DNA from: Chloromonas sp. AAM2
Taxonomy: Eukaryota > Chlorophyta > Chlorophyceae > Chlamydomonadales > Chlamydomonadaceae
Length of the DNA: 15,442 bases
Direction: 5' to 3'
Assembly: GCA_004335635.1 (NCBI GenBank)
Contig: QAXH01005224.1
Coordinates: forward strand, 1-15,442
The translations under genes were made by a program, and so were the position numbers. The notes beneath the pieces were generated by a model. It was not told the DNA's origin and ran no database searches. It worked only from the letters and a program-made list of their open reading frames with translations. Numbering within the stretch: position 1 is the first letter of the stretch; every line of letters starts with the position of its first letter. Below, piece by piece: positions 1 through 11,438 of this stretch.

Positions 1-31
1 TTTGCCGCACGCAAACCTGCTTTGACTGCAG

Positions 32-1310
32 GGTGACAGCTGGCAAGGCCCGCCACATTGCGAACATCTACTATGATGCTCGGAACGTGTTTTTTCAACA
101 TGCAGCGGCAGTGAGTGGAAGAGCGGCAGCTGAGAGTGCAGGCTAGCTCAAGACGCTGGTTGAGCTAGCACTTGGTACATCAGATTGCCGCATCTTGCAA
201 TGCCTCTAGTACTGTGGTCTGGCTCTCATATTGCTGGCGTGTCATGTCGCTTCAGCACTGTGCAAGTTCTCCTGACTGCTCACCTGCAGCAGCCGCTGTA
301 GTCACAACCCGGCTGCAGTACCGCGCCTTCAGCTGTCGCAACAGCAGCCTCACAGCGGAACACGCGGTTTGCTCTGGGCCATGATTTTTCCCCTGTTATG
401 TGCCCGACCGCTCCCAATGCACGCACGTGTGTTGGGTGCACCCCAACTGCAGGCACATGCGGCAGGCGACGGCAAGGCCGCTGCGGACTTTGCACGCAAG
501 GGGCGGGAGTATGGGGAGCTGGCCAAGCAGTACCGCACCACAGCTAACGACGAGTCCTACAAGCTTCACAACCTGGGCGTTCAGAACTGCTTCACCATGG
601 ACCTCCATGGCATGCATGTGGAGGAGGCCCTTGACATGCTGTCACAGCAGCTGGATGCGCTGCGCAGACTGGTGGTGCCCGAGGGGGTCATGCTCAAGGT
701 GCGGGCAAGGAGGGTAAGGGGAGACAAGGCCGGGAGTGGTGGCGCTTGTCATGTGCCTCTGTTACAGCTGATGTCTTTTGCTTAGCCAGGGCAAGCATTG
801 GTCAAGGTCTGGCGAGCAAGCAGCTGTGCAGATCACACAGATGTTGATGTCAGAGTATTAGAGTGCCAATGCGGGCCTATCACCTGCTTGCTCGGACTGT
901 GAAACGCATGGCCATGTGTGCATGTGGCCCGCACCGCGCCTTGCCTGCAGGCCATCACTGGCCGGGGCAACCACAGCGTTCGGAACGTGGTAAGTGATGC
1001 TCTTCCGGGGTGGGTGTGCTTGCACGTGGCGTTGAAACACACCCTAGAGTTGAGGGTGCGTGTGACCAGGATACTGGACTTGTGCTGAGCCTGCACTGTG
1101 CAAGGTCTGCCTGTTGAGATTGTGAATACACCGTTGTATGCTGGTCACATACACATCGTGATCACGGCATACCTTGGTTGCCTCAACACGCAGGCCGCCA
1201 TCAAGCCGGCTGTGCTTGAGTGGCTGCGAGCCCAGCGGTACAAGCACTTCGTGGAGCCAGGCAACGAGGGAGTGGTTGTGGTGCATGTTGTGCCGGAGCT
1301 CAAGCGATGA
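32..1310 (+). CDS. DUF1771 and Smr domain protein (3' part, four exons)
   Basis: This is the C-terminal part of a protein with a DUF1771 helical region followed by a Smr domain, an arrangement known from plant CID/PRLI-interacting-type proteins. Smr domains bind or cleave nucleic acid; the role of these proteins is poorly known. I infer exons 32-110, 453-698, 951-989 and 1194-1310 (TGA). All have GT/AG borders: donors GTGAGT, GTGCGG and GTAAGT, acceptors all CAG. The joined frame is open for 159 residues. DUF1771 spans the first junction (ARHIANIYYDARNVFF, then GDGKAAADFARKGREYGELA). The Smr hallmarks are DLHGMHVEEAL near 600-633, the catalytic/binding loop ITGRGNHS at 954-977, and a closing strand EGVVVVHV before the stop. 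The exon at 32 begins after a CAG acceptor, with one base of a split codon, so the N-terminus (in related proteins often a CUE or PAM2-like region) lies outside the window. Family assignment is firm; exact exon borders are inferred without transcript data. Confidence 0.88.
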
Positions 1311-1548
1311 CAACAACGCCCTAGGGCAAACAGTGACACGCTGGCAACACAGAAGCACAGAAACCGAATTTGTTCCATTCACTTAAGAGTGCTTGCTGGC
1401 CTTTACTTACTGTCTTGCTTGTTATTCTTCTTACAAGCGCTCATGCTATGTCTTATCAATTTATCACACTGACTTGCATCCACACTGCACCAATCACGCT
1501 GTGTGGCCACAGGCACTTCAATGTCTGCCAACTGACAGGCCTGAGGAT

Positions 1549-1716
1549 TTACATCAGCGTAGCCGAAACCGCACAGCACTGTATAAAGGGGATTCAGAGA
1601 GCCCACCTGCCCTACATACCCACCGCTATGTGCAGTGACAAAAAGTGATTGGCCGGTAGCCTCGGAGCACATTCTACCCAACAGAAAGGACGACGCAAGT
1701 GATTGATGCACCCGCT
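1549..1716 (-). repeat. Dispersed repeat copy A (3'-anchored family)
   Basis: This is a diverged, reverse-oriented copy of the repeat best seen at 11125-11294 and 13122-13291. Read on the minus strand it ends in CTACGCTGATGTAA at 1549. It includes the conserved block with CTCTCTGAATCCCCTTTA and the CACTGCA...GGTGG segment. Similarity is strong to about 1680. Beyond that a weaker match (CATCAATC...GCGTC...TCCTTTC) resembles sequence just upstream of copy G near 13081-13105, with an internal deletion in between. The outer boundary is therefore tentative. Confidence 0.7.
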
Positions 1717-1937
1717 GACCATGATCGCTGCAAGGGGCACAGACCAAGATGGCCCAGAACTGTGTCTGCCCCACATCCTTACCTGTTTGAAGAGGCACAC
1801 ACGGCTTCCCTTATTACTTCTCCTTTCCAGGTCAACGCCGAGCTTGAGTGCCTATCATGTGATACTTTTGCGGCTGCCAAGGGGCTGTTGCAAAGAGGCT
1901 CGTTCAATTGCACATGGGCTTGTGCCATCAAATGTGT

Positions 1938-1941
1938 NNNN
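1938..1941. other. Assembly gap or ambiguous bases (NNNN)
   Basis: Four N bases sit directly before T and a run of eight C. A homopolymer beside the gap suggests a sequencing or assembly ambiguity. The true length here may differ, and translations across this point are unreliable. Confidence 0.97.
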
Positions 1942-3051
1942 TCCCCCCCCTGCCACAAGGACAACTGATTCACAATAAACCCTGTGCATGCGTCATCGGC
2001 AATGGATACCACTTGCACTGAGAACAGCAACATGTTCAATTGATTTGACACCGTACAATTGAAATCAGCTGAACCCTGAGGGTTGTTACACTAGTCAGCC
2101 TCTGTGGTCTGCCCAGCATGGTATTGTTGGCGGAGGAGGTGTGTACATGGCCAGACGGGAGGTTGCAGTTCTGTGCTGCGTATCTTGCATCAGGGATAAG
2201 CAATCAACCTTATGCCGACTGGCAGTTGCTTCTTTGGAGTGGCTAGCCTGCTAATTGTCACCGTCCTGACAATTGGCACTATTGGGACTGCTTGCGTGAG
2301 CGGGGGCTGGATGGCGCCTTCACCCCAATGTACGGTGTTGAATGAAGGTCTCCAAGAGGTGGTATGAATTCAGCTGTCGTTTGCGCCAGTCATCACAACT
2401 CAGATACTGCTAAAAGAAAGCTTTTGAGCACATGTGCATGCCCAACACATCACAGGGTTTCGGCAAGTTTAAGCGCAGAACTTCAGTATCAAAGGAGGCC
2501 CACACGACGTCAAGCGGCCAGATGTCAAGTTTTGTACAGCTAGCAAATAATTGGCAAGCAGCAAGATGTGGTCGGTGCATCATCGTAGTGCCCCCTCCAA
2601 GCTTAGACATAGTCAGAGGACGCAAACCTCTTTTTTTGTTTTTAACCCATTTCCAGCGTCACTTGAAAGGATGCAAGAAATATGCATAACTGGTCGGGTA
2701 ACTCAAGCCCATGGCGGCGTTAACCCCTCAAGCTCAGGACGCCCTATTGTGCCTTGCCTGGGCGGTTTGCCAGCTGGAAGGTTTGCAATTATGATAGAAG
2801 GCAATGAAGGCACACTAGGCGGCCTTGCTTATTGCGATGGTATCACGTGTTGGTGCCAATCACAGGCGCTCCATGCATATGGACGCGGTGACAGCCCAGC
2901 CTGACGCCCACTGTCATCTAGATGTGTGCGCCTCACTAACCCTGCGCCATGCGGCAGGAGGGGCCAACAGCACATGGTCTGGAACTCCAGCTTATGCAGG
3001 TACAGTCAGCAATCACGGACGTGCAACAACGCAGCAATGAATAACCCCAGA

Positions 3052-3074
3052 GCGGTTTCGGCTAGGCTGATGTA
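3052..3074 (+). repeat. Short 3'-end fragment of the dispersed repeat (copy B)
   Basis: Only the terminal 23 bases of the family are present (GCGGTTTCGGCTAGGCTGATGTAA cut to its last part), identical to copies C and G across that stretch. The flanks differ, although GAATAACCCC just upstream may be a remnant of the family's GAATCCCC block after an internal deletion. It lies about 95 bases beyond the ABCA stop codon, possibly inside that gene's 3' UTR, in antisense orientation. Confidence 0.7.
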
Positions 3075-3169
3075 ATTTATATAGATAAGAATAGGAATCC
3101 ACCAAGAGGTCTGCGAGGACTGTCCAACACTGCAATCAAACGCCATGACGGTGCTGTATACGCATGGCC

Positions 3170-6100
3170 TCATTTGTCCTTGGACTCTGCTCCAATGGTC
3201 TTGGCCAGCTTGATGAAAACCTGCAAATCATGCAGGAAAGTGGTGCAACTGTCATGGCAGGTGTTCCGACACGCACATGCCCACGTGACGATGTGGATGT
3301 ACCTCTTGCGCAGCAGTTGTGCAGTGCTGGGGCTCACCTCTTCAAGGGTGGCGTTGGCAATGCCCCAGTCGATGATGTCCAGAGAGCCTTTGGCGGCGTT
3401 CACGCTGGCAAAGACCTGCACGCACAGTGCAGTTCAAGTGCATGACTGTTGATTAGAATTTTTAGGCTTGTGCTTCCCTGGCAGACCGATGCGAAAGGCA
3501 CACTGCAGTCATGTTGGTTGCGCTATGCGTTGAATTCTCACCAGCGAATTCTGAGGCTCTGAGTTTCCTTGAGCTCACACCTGTAGCAAGACACACCCAG
3601 ATTGCGCACCTGGCTGAGGGTCACATCAGAGGTGGGCAGCTCGTACTTGAACGTCCCTCCGAGCTCGTACGTAAGCACTGCGTTGGGCGACATGTTTGCC
3701 ACCAGCTGCTTGGCGGCCGCCTCCTGGTGTGCCGGTACACTGAGGGAGAAGACGAAGAAGCCGGCGTAGCGGGATGTGATCTCCTTGGGGTTGCCGATGC
3801 ACACGAGCTGGCCGTCCACAAAGATGCCCAGTCGGTCGCACAGCATCTCTGCCTCCTCCATGCTGTGGGTGGTGAGGATGATGGAGCGGCCCTGCTTGTT
3901 GTTCTTGACCACGTCCCACAGGTTGCGGCGACTGGCTGGATCAAGGCCCTGCGCACAAACAGCAGCAGCTGGCATCATCTTGATCATGTTGTTGCACTGT
4001 GCGAGGCTTGCAGCGGCCGGGCTGTTGCCCCACGTCATGACATTGGCGGACAAGACGCAGACTGGCCATCCCCATGCCGCTGCCTGTGGCTTGCCTCACC
4101 GTTGACGGCTCGTCCAGGTACACGACCTTGGGGTCCCCGATGAAGGAGATGGCCACACTGAGGCGCCGGCGCATGCCGCCCGAGTACTTGCCCGAGTGCT
4201 TGTCGCCCACGCCCGCATTGAACAGGTTGACGCTCTTCAGGGCCGCGTCGATGGAGTCGTCCAGCTCACGACCTGCACAGCCAGGTGTGAAGGAGGGTTG
4301 GCGAGATAGTCTTCACCATGTCAGGTCGAAGCTCCACGTAATTGTAAGGGGATCACATATCGTTTCAGCAAGTACAACAGGAGTCAACGCTTTGCTTGTC
4401 ATGGCTTGCCCAAAATCTCAGCTGAACTTGTCTGGTGTGCCCCTCACCGTTGAGGCCCTTGAGTCTGCCGTAGAAGCGAAGGTGCTCGCGACCGCTGAGC
4501 TCCTCCCACTGGAGATCATGCTACACAACGAGGACAGGGGAAACGTGTTGTCAGCGCAGGCTCATGCAGTGCACTAGCCTGTGGCCATTTGAACAATTGT
4601 GCTACAAGCCGGTGCATTACGTAGCACTGATTTCATGCATCAGATCATGGCTTTGCTTCGTGTTGCCTTGCGGTTGGCAGTGGCTCACCTGTGGGCAAAC
4701 GCCCATGAGCTTGTACACAGACTGCATCTCGGTGCGGATGTCAAAGCCCTCTACAGTGCCTGTGCCCCCGCTGGGCTCCAGGAAGCCCACCAGCACACTG
4801 ATGAACGTGGTCTTCCTGTCAAGGTATGTAAGACACAAGTGAATTCAACAGGCAGACATGTGAAGTTGAAGTGCACGCCTAAGGCTGGCCTTGCGCTCGG
4901 CGGCCACTGAGAACGCAGCAAACAGGCAGTCAGCACTTACCAAACCTACAAGCAGAGTCTGCCTGTATGAATGTGCATGTTTGCAACCCACCCTGCGCCG
5001 TTCGGCCCCAGCAGCCCAAAGCACTCGCCGCGAGTGATGCCGAGCGTCATTGAGCGCACTGCGGTCTGCATGGCAGCAACACACGATGCAACATGACACA
5101 TTATCAACGCTTGTATGCACCAGATCAAAGACCGGATAAAAGACATGGCTGAATAGTTGACCGCAGAAACCTGGTAAACGGAAGAATAATCGCGAGAATT
5201 GGGGGCTGATGGTTTACCGATGGGTTCTAACGAGCTGCCAAGCAGCTACACAACCTGCCGATTTTGCGTCCACACTCCCCCACCTTAGGCTTTCCTCCGT
5301 CCAGCCCCGGGTAGACTTTCTTGATGTTCTTGACCAGGATGGGCGTGTCGCTGGTGTCCGTGAGCGCCTCCACCCGCTGGCGCTCCGCCTCCACGTCGCT
5401 GACCATGGGCTGTGCCTTGCCCATGCTCACCACGTACTGCAGCGCCGCCATCTTGCCCTCTATGGAGGACCGGCCCCCAGCACTGTCCCGGTCCTGGTCA
5501 AGGGAAGGGTGGTCGACATGGGCCGGCTGACGCTTCTGTGGGCGCAGGCAAACAACAAGGTGCAACACACATCCATCGTCACGTGAGCTTGTTAAATGAT
5601 CAGAAGAGCAATCACTTGGCAACCAGGCGCACTCTTGGCAGCCTAGAGAGTGCACTGGTCAGGCCTGCAGGCCTGACCTTTGCTGGCCCGACAGCCAGCG
5701 TCCTCGACAGTTGGCAGACAATGCAGCATGCATTCATGGCAGCCTGGGGCATGCAGCACCGTGTCTCACATGCTCCGGACAGCATCACCCCTTCGACCGC
5801 CCCGCAGGGCCCACACACACCCTACCACACAGCTCCAGTGCATGTCCTGCCCTGCCCATCCCTCACCTTGTTCCACATCCAGTTGATGAAGTACAGCGGG
5901 TGCCTCCTGATGCCAGTGCCGCTGCTCACCACCTGCTCCAGGTAGATGCCCACCACCAGGAACACAACCCACTCCACGGCAAAGATGGCCCAAGTGGTGG
6001 TCATGCCATTGCCCGCGTCCGAAAGATCGGAGAACTGCATGCCGGGCTCGTTGCGATACACGCCCATCTGGCTGTACGCAGACATCTCGTACAAACCCCT

Positions 6101-9100
6101 ACAACAAACAGCAGGGGCAGGAAACAGTGCATCACCACGCCAAAGAACCGATTGCACCAGACAGCAAGCACAGGGCCGATAGCATGCCAATACTGCTGCC
6201 TGATCGGGGCTTAGCAGCAGATGGGGTTAAACATTTGCACTGCACTCGAATGATCAGACGGAAATTCCGTATCAGCATGGTGCAGAAACTGCCAACGCTG
6301 CTGCAGTTTCTGCGCCTAGGAGCCCTCGCTCCTTCACCCGCATATCCACTTCATCCACCCCTGCACCCCGGGCATCATGTCGCACCTGTACAAAGAGAAT
6401 GCCGGAATCCACTCGACGTAGAACAGCCAGTCCTTGTCCTTGTCCATGAAGGTGTCCAGCAGCAGCTGCCCGATCAGCCCGGTGGCAAACACGTACAGGA
6501 AGGCCGACATGATGGCCGTGCGGGCGGAGGCGAACAGGGAGCTGACCATGAAGGCGAACGCGATCATGCAGTTGCCGTGAAGGAAGTAGAAGATCACCTG
6601 GATGCCTGCGCACGCCAGCGAGGGTCACAAAACAGGTCAGCAGAGCGGTGGGCACAGCCCACCAGTGGTGCATTCAAGGTGCTCGAGTAGTGCTCCAACA
6701 TGCTCACACCCTCGTGTTGAAATGTGTAAATCATGGGGCAAGACCGGCCGAGCGGCTGCGATCAATACATGCCGCTGCTGCGGCCCCGCATCACCTGCCC
6801 ACGCACTCACCCAAATTGGTCTTCCTGAACTGGTTGAGTTGCACAATGGCACCAATAATAATGAAGATGATGATGTAGATCACTGCAGCACCGGCAAGGC
6901 GGGCATCACAACCAGCCATGGCAGAGAGTAAGCAGGCTGTGACATGCGCGGGATGTGGAACTGCTGTGGGTCTGTGCAGCACCTGAGCTGTCTGCTGCTT
7001 CTCTGAGCCAAGTCTGCTCCTACTGTCCCAGTGCTGCCTGGCTCACCATACAGCACCAGGTACCAGAGGTAGGTCACGAGCCAGTACACAAGATCGCCTG
7101 CGAGCAACGGCAACACAAAGAACGTGGGAAACAAAGCACGCCAAGAAAACATGGCTTTGCATGTTTTGCTGTGCTGCAGATACTATTGGTGCATGCACAG
7201 GACCAGCTCGTCCACACAGCTGGCTCAGGTGTATCAGCAGGTGCATGCCAGTATTGCAACCCTAGAGCAGGCCCCCAACACTTACCCAGTCCGTGCATCT
7301 TCATCATCATGCGCAAGCGCTTCTCCTTCTCATACACCAGCTGCTGGAGGCTGCGGCACACGGCAGGAAGCAGAGGTAGAACCAACGCGTCAGCACTGAT
7401 GTATCAAATGCCGCTGCCTGTTAGAATAGGTTGCGAATTCAACGGCGGCTCATCTTTGGGCTGACAACAGTGACCGTGCAAGCATCACCGGCCTTGTCAT
7501 GGCCACTCATTGAATCATCCAGTCGTGGGCTGGGATTGCGTCCTGTATTATGTTGCAAGCAATAGCAACTTCAATGTCCATTGACTCACAAGGTTGGCAG
7601 CAGCAGTTGCACCACCCATGTGAAGAACAAGGGCCCCAGCAGCGAGGAGAAGTCCAGCGTGAGCTCGCTGGCCTCCTTGGGCATGGACATGACACCCAGC
7701 AGCTCAATGCTGCTCTGCCCGCCCACCACACGCTGCCACCACGCGGACACGGCGTTGTTGAGGGGCCCGGGCAGCCGCTGCACACCTGCAGGTCCCTGTC
7801 TGTTGCTGTCTTCAGACGTCTCATTGTAGTACACGTCCAAAGAGAGCGCATTGGCTGAGCTGCTGCCTAGGTCGTACGCGCCCTGGTACATCTGATTGAT
7901 CCAGTTGGTGCCGTTGCAGCGCGCCTGTGGTCGCACATGGCAGTGCACGCTGGCTCGACTCCTTTGACCACTTGTGGCGGTTATTGCATATCCTGCCCTC
8001 ATACGTACGCATGCACATACACCACCTCTGCTTTGATCACTGGCTACTAATTGCTTGCGGTGAAGTGCAGAGCAGCCTGCCATGACCATCTGTGTCATGA
8101 CTCAGTCAAACCACAGCTCCACTAGTGGTGTTCTGCCGCCCACCTGGTAGTACCCGCAGTAGAGTGTGTTCTCCAGCTCTTCTGTACCGGACATGCCCAC
8201 AATGGCGTTCTCAGTGCACGTGACACGCAGGTAGAGGGTGGACAGCAGCTGTTGGCTGTCCTGTGCGGCCACCGAGGCGCCAATGCAGGGGGGCAGCAGA
8301 GCGAGGAGCGTGGAGTTGACGGATGGCTCGTTGGAGAAGTACTCGCGAAGCAGCTGACTCAGGCAGATGGGCTGGCTGGTGGTGATACTGCAAACAAAAC
8401 ACACATTGCGAGTGTGGCACTGAGGGCGTGCAGTGTGCACGGAACAGCCATCAATGCCAATGTACATTTGCTGGCATGTAGAAGTGGCATGTACTGACCA
8501 GCAACCGGCGAACAGATGACAGCCTGCCTCTTAATGACGCTCGGTTCCATGCTTTCCAGCCTAACTTACTTCTTGCTGATGCAGGTGTTGACCGGAAACA
8601 TTACGTACAAGCTCTGGCCCTGCGCACACATGGGCACACTGGCATTCAGGAGGCGCACGTGGAGTGCCAAGAGATAAGGGAGCAGGCACTGCCAGCGCTA
8701 CACACAACGACAAAAGCAACGCAAAGAGTTGTAGTGCACCAGTCCACACGAGCCCTGGCTCTGAAGCTTGGCACAGGCTGGCGGGAACAAGCCTAATGAG
8801 GCACCTTGCCAGTTGTTAATTGCTGGCAGTCTGCGTGGCCGTCACCTTACTAGTGCTACTTTGCCACGTGCACACACGGAGCCACTTCCATAGCGTCAAT
8901 CTACTACCTCTACTCGTTGCTGCTTTTTCACATGCACACAAGAATTCACTTCCCCGCAAGGTGCCAATCCTTGCACGTGGAGTGTTCCCTGCACTGCTGC
9001 CCCACCATTTGGAAGGCGCGCTCGATGAAAAGGTTGCCCTGCCGGTCAGCGTGCGTGCCAAACTGCAGACCCAGCAGCGAGAGCCAGTCGCCGTTGTATA

Positions 9101-10648
9101 TGTTGCGCAGGTCAGGATCGCTTGCGTTGCCTGTGTTGATTCCGTTAGGCCCCAGCAGTGCCCGGCGCCACTGGGCCAGGTCGGTGGAGATCTGCCCCGG
9201 GAACAGGCCGCTGGACACGTTTGCTGCCAGCTGCGCGTTGGCGCCGGTGACAAGCGTGGCGGGCCGAGGGACAATCACGCCGTTGACGTTTGCTGCGCCC
9301 CAGGGCTTGGCACGCTGGATAGCCTCCGGGGTCTGCAAGCACGCATCGCGCATTCAGGCTGAATGCAGAGCAAGACAAACTCAACCCAATGCAAACAAGA
9401 CAGGTGTGCGGCCATACTCGACTCTAAATAACAACGTGTCGGCCAAGGACAGCCCACCCCCATGAGCCCACCTGCACGAGCCCCGGCCACACGCTTGGCT
9501 GCGGCACTGCGCAGTACTGGGCCTGTTGGGGCGTGCTGAACTGCACCCCGCACTGCGCGCTGTCAGTGCTGAGGCACGTGTAGCCCAGGTCACTCAGGCA
9601 GGCACCGCTGCCCGCCGCAGCGCACGTCTGCACTGTGACGGTGCCGTCAGTGTTGTTGGTGACCTTGCCGGAGCCATAGGCAAATGCCACGCCAGCGTAG
9701 CCACCGAACGCTGTCAAATTTGTGATGGTGATGGTGCCGTTGCCATCTGCTGTGTAGTTGTTGGGGCTGCTCTTTAGGGCCCACTCAGGGCAGCACTGCT
9801 GGCAGAAGCAGCCGCACTTGAGCTGGTCTGCAACACAGAAAGGCATCGCAATGGTGCAGCTAATTTTACGCCCAGCGGCCAATGCAACACGGAAAGTCTG
9901 CACGCCTGCTGGGATGAGGTGGGTATTCATGTGACATGCATGCTCAAACTAAACTCGAATGCACCCTAGGGGCACACACTTGACACCTGTCCATAATGCG
10001 CCTGAAACTGGCCTGAGCAGAAGCAGCACCACATTACCCCCAAACTCCGCATGCTGCCTGTCCCTGGCATGGGTTGACAACTACTACCACGCACCACTGG
10101 ATAAGAAGAGACTGTTAATAAGCGCTTGAATGATTGCCAGAATCACGCAGAAGAAGATGGGTGCTACACACAAGCATATGTTTGAGCCCATGTTGCGTTT
10201 CTGGAGCGTCCTGCAGAGGCATGGTGGCGACAGCACATGTCGTGACAGGGTCCAACCCACTTTTGCGCAAGACATGTCGCAGAGAGCAAACACGTAAACG
10301 GTCAAACAAGTCGAATGAACACTCCAAACATGTGGACTCGTGTTGCCATTGGTCAGGGTGGCCAGCTTCACTGTTTGCAGCTTACATGTGCATGGTGTGG
10401 TGAGCCACATGTACACGCAACCCACCATGATTTCTCTACCAGAGCCTTGGTCTGCTGGTTGAACGTGGCAGAGCCCATGTTGTCTCAGCCTGCAGAACGT
10501 GCACCATGCGCCGGCTGCAAGTGAATGGCGCCAGGTGACACGAATGGTGCAGGGCATGCGCCCTTCGCCAAACCCGAGCACAAGATTCTTATGCAAGAAG
10601 ATGGCGCATAGCAGAGCCGTATCGTGTATACGGTTGTCGACTACGCTC
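3170..10648 (-). CDS. Half-size ABCA-type ABC transporter (20 exons, N-terminus incomplete)
   Basis: This is a membrane ATPase of the ABCA subfamily, of the half-size plant/protist type; such proteins move lipids or other hydrophobic substrates, and the substrate here is unknown. Exons in transcript order (- strand): 10648-10574 (less sure), 10210-10095, 9827-9472, 9332-9006, 8619-8570, 8387-8144, 7924-7590, 7350-7286, 7097-7047, 6882-6811, 6605-6386, 6098-5867, 5493-5284, 5065-4992, 4815-4689, 4520-4448, 4272-4100, 3948-3610, 3415-3338, 3220-3170 (TGA). All junctions are GT/AG and in phase, giving about 1088 residues. Order: TM1 (CVAPIFFCVILAIIQALI), a large Cys-rich luminal domain with about ten N-glycosylation sequons, a multi-helix membrane block including the YEKEKRLRMMMKMHGLG loop, then one nucleotide-binding domain. 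NBD motifs: Walker A GPNGAGKTT (split by an intron), Q-loop CPQHD, signature YSGGM at 4172-4186, Walker B VVYLDEPSTGLDP, and H-loop TTHS with His at 3865-3867. All catalytic residues look intact, so the gene appears functional. The N-terminus and start codon are unresolved. Confidence 0.92.
6282..6313. repeat. Small inverted repeat in an ABCA intron
   Basis: GCAGAAACTGC and GCAGTTTCTGC are perfect 11-base complements separated by 10 bases, between the ABCA exons ending at 6098 and 6386. It could be a local RNA hairpin in the intron, but a perfect 11-base stem may also occur by chance in several kilobases. No function is claimed. Confidence 0.5.
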
Positions 10649-10706
10649 CTAAGCAGAAGAAGTAAAGTGACCCAAGAATTGTAGGCCATTGCCGTAGGCT
10701 CACCTT

Positions 10707-10847
10707 TCAGAGTAGTGCAAACCTGTACTGGGCCAGCTCTGCCAGATAGTCGATTGAAAGCGCAAGGGTATCCAAGGACAGCTTCAGAAAGCTCCGTGCA
10801 CGACGAAAGGTGTCAATTGGTGGCAACTGGGGGGCCGTGCGTCTCCT
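10707..10847 (-). other. Possible coding exon upstream of the ABCA gene (46-codon open frame)
   Basis: A minus-strand frame between an in-frame TAA (10848-10850) and TGA (10707-10709) reads like real protein (PPIDTFRRARSFLKLSLD, then TLALSIDYLAELAQYRFALL). It lacks a Met. A CAG acceptor behind a C run sits at 10827-10829. A weak GTTTGC donor inside the frame (after AQYR) would join it in phase to the 10648 exon. A stronger GTGAGC donor at 10698-10703 would instead require another frame. It may be an upstream ABCA exon, the last exon of another minus-strand gene, or chance. I do not recognise the sequence. Confidence 0.25.
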
Positions 10848-11124
10848 TTAGGGCAATGACGCGGCAATGGTTAAGTGTGCCGCTGCTGGCACCAAGGACA
10901 ATTTACTGAGCCCATTTGGACGCCCTTGTAGGATTTATTAATTGTGTCAGTAGAGGTAAGCCTTCGGAAGCTGCACGGAAGATGCTGTCATCTGACAAAG
11001 TCCGTTTCAGATGCACGCACGTCAGAGGGTCTTCGTGTGCCTTCCTGCCAGCTTATACTGCATGCCATGCAACCAATGCGTACTGAGTACTAGGGTGTCG
11101 TATCACACCGGGTCAAATCACGAC

Positions 11125-11294
11125 GAGGTGCGGCCCCTGGAACTCGGCGATGCGCGAGACCAGGCGGGTGAACGTGCTTCGAGGGGACCGGTCAATTATT
11201 CTGTCACTGCATATACCGGTGGATGTGCAGGACAGGTGGGCTCTCTGAATCCCCTTTACACAGTACTATGCGGTTTCGGCTAGGCTGATGTAAG
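11125..11294 (+). repeat. Dispersed repeat copy C (near full length)
   Basis: This is one of the two best copies. It aligns without gaps over 170 bases to copy G (13122-13291), with 11 mismatches by manual comparison (about 94% identity). The 3' end is GGCTAGGCTGATGTAAG, after which the two copies diverge at once. At the 5' side similarity fades near GAGGTGCGG, so this may itself be a truncated copy. No terminal inverted repeat matching the 3' end was seen upstream. The class is unclear: a SINE-like or other non-LTR retroposed fragment fits better than a MITE. Confidence 0.85.
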
Positions 11295-11438
11295 ACGTCG
11301 GCAGGCCTGCTGAGTCTAAACCTGCAAAACTGGGCATTCTAAATGCTGGGCATCGAAAGAACAGTGCCACAGTGGTGATGGCGATGCGTGGTGGTGGTGC
11401 CGGTGGTGAGAATTCGTGTGACCTTGGACAACGGCGAC

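Larger units (their letters stand above)
1311..3169. other. Intergenic region between convergent genes
   Basis: This stretch lies between the stop of the + strand Smr gene and the stop of the - strand ABCA gene, so it must contain both 3' UTRs. Apart from the repeat copy at 1549-1716, the repeat fragment at 3052-3074 and the N gap, I recognise no exon, RNA gene or mobile element. Open frames up to about 117 codons exist (for example 2551-2904 on +), but they have no recognisable domain and no protein-like composition. I did not spot the expected algal TGTAA poly(A) motif close behind either stop codon. Confidence 0.6.

Noticed and set aside
1..31. Could the first 31 bases be coding and belong to the Smr exon
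   Set aside because: A good CAG acceptor with a pyrimidine-containing lead ends at 31 and the protein-like frame starts right after it, so intron is more likely, though I cannot exclude coding.
2253..2274. 8-bp inverted repeat AATTGTCA...TGACAATT with a 6-base loop
   Set aside because: Short enough to arise by chance in 15 kb; no gene context to support a terminator or operator.
2551..2904. 117-codon open frame on the + strand in the Smr-ABCA intergenic region
   Set aside because: No recognisable domain, low-complexity or mixed composition, no splice context, and an equally open frame overlaps it; likely chance.
3511..4143. 210-codon + strand open frame
   Set aside because: It is the antisense shadow of the ABCA NBD exons (Walker B and H-loop region on the minus strand) and has no domain of its own.
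11125..11294. tRNA-derived SINE interpretation with Pol III A and B boxes
   Set aside because: CTCTGAATCCCC only loosely resembles a B box and no matching A box at the right spacing was found, so I leave the class open.
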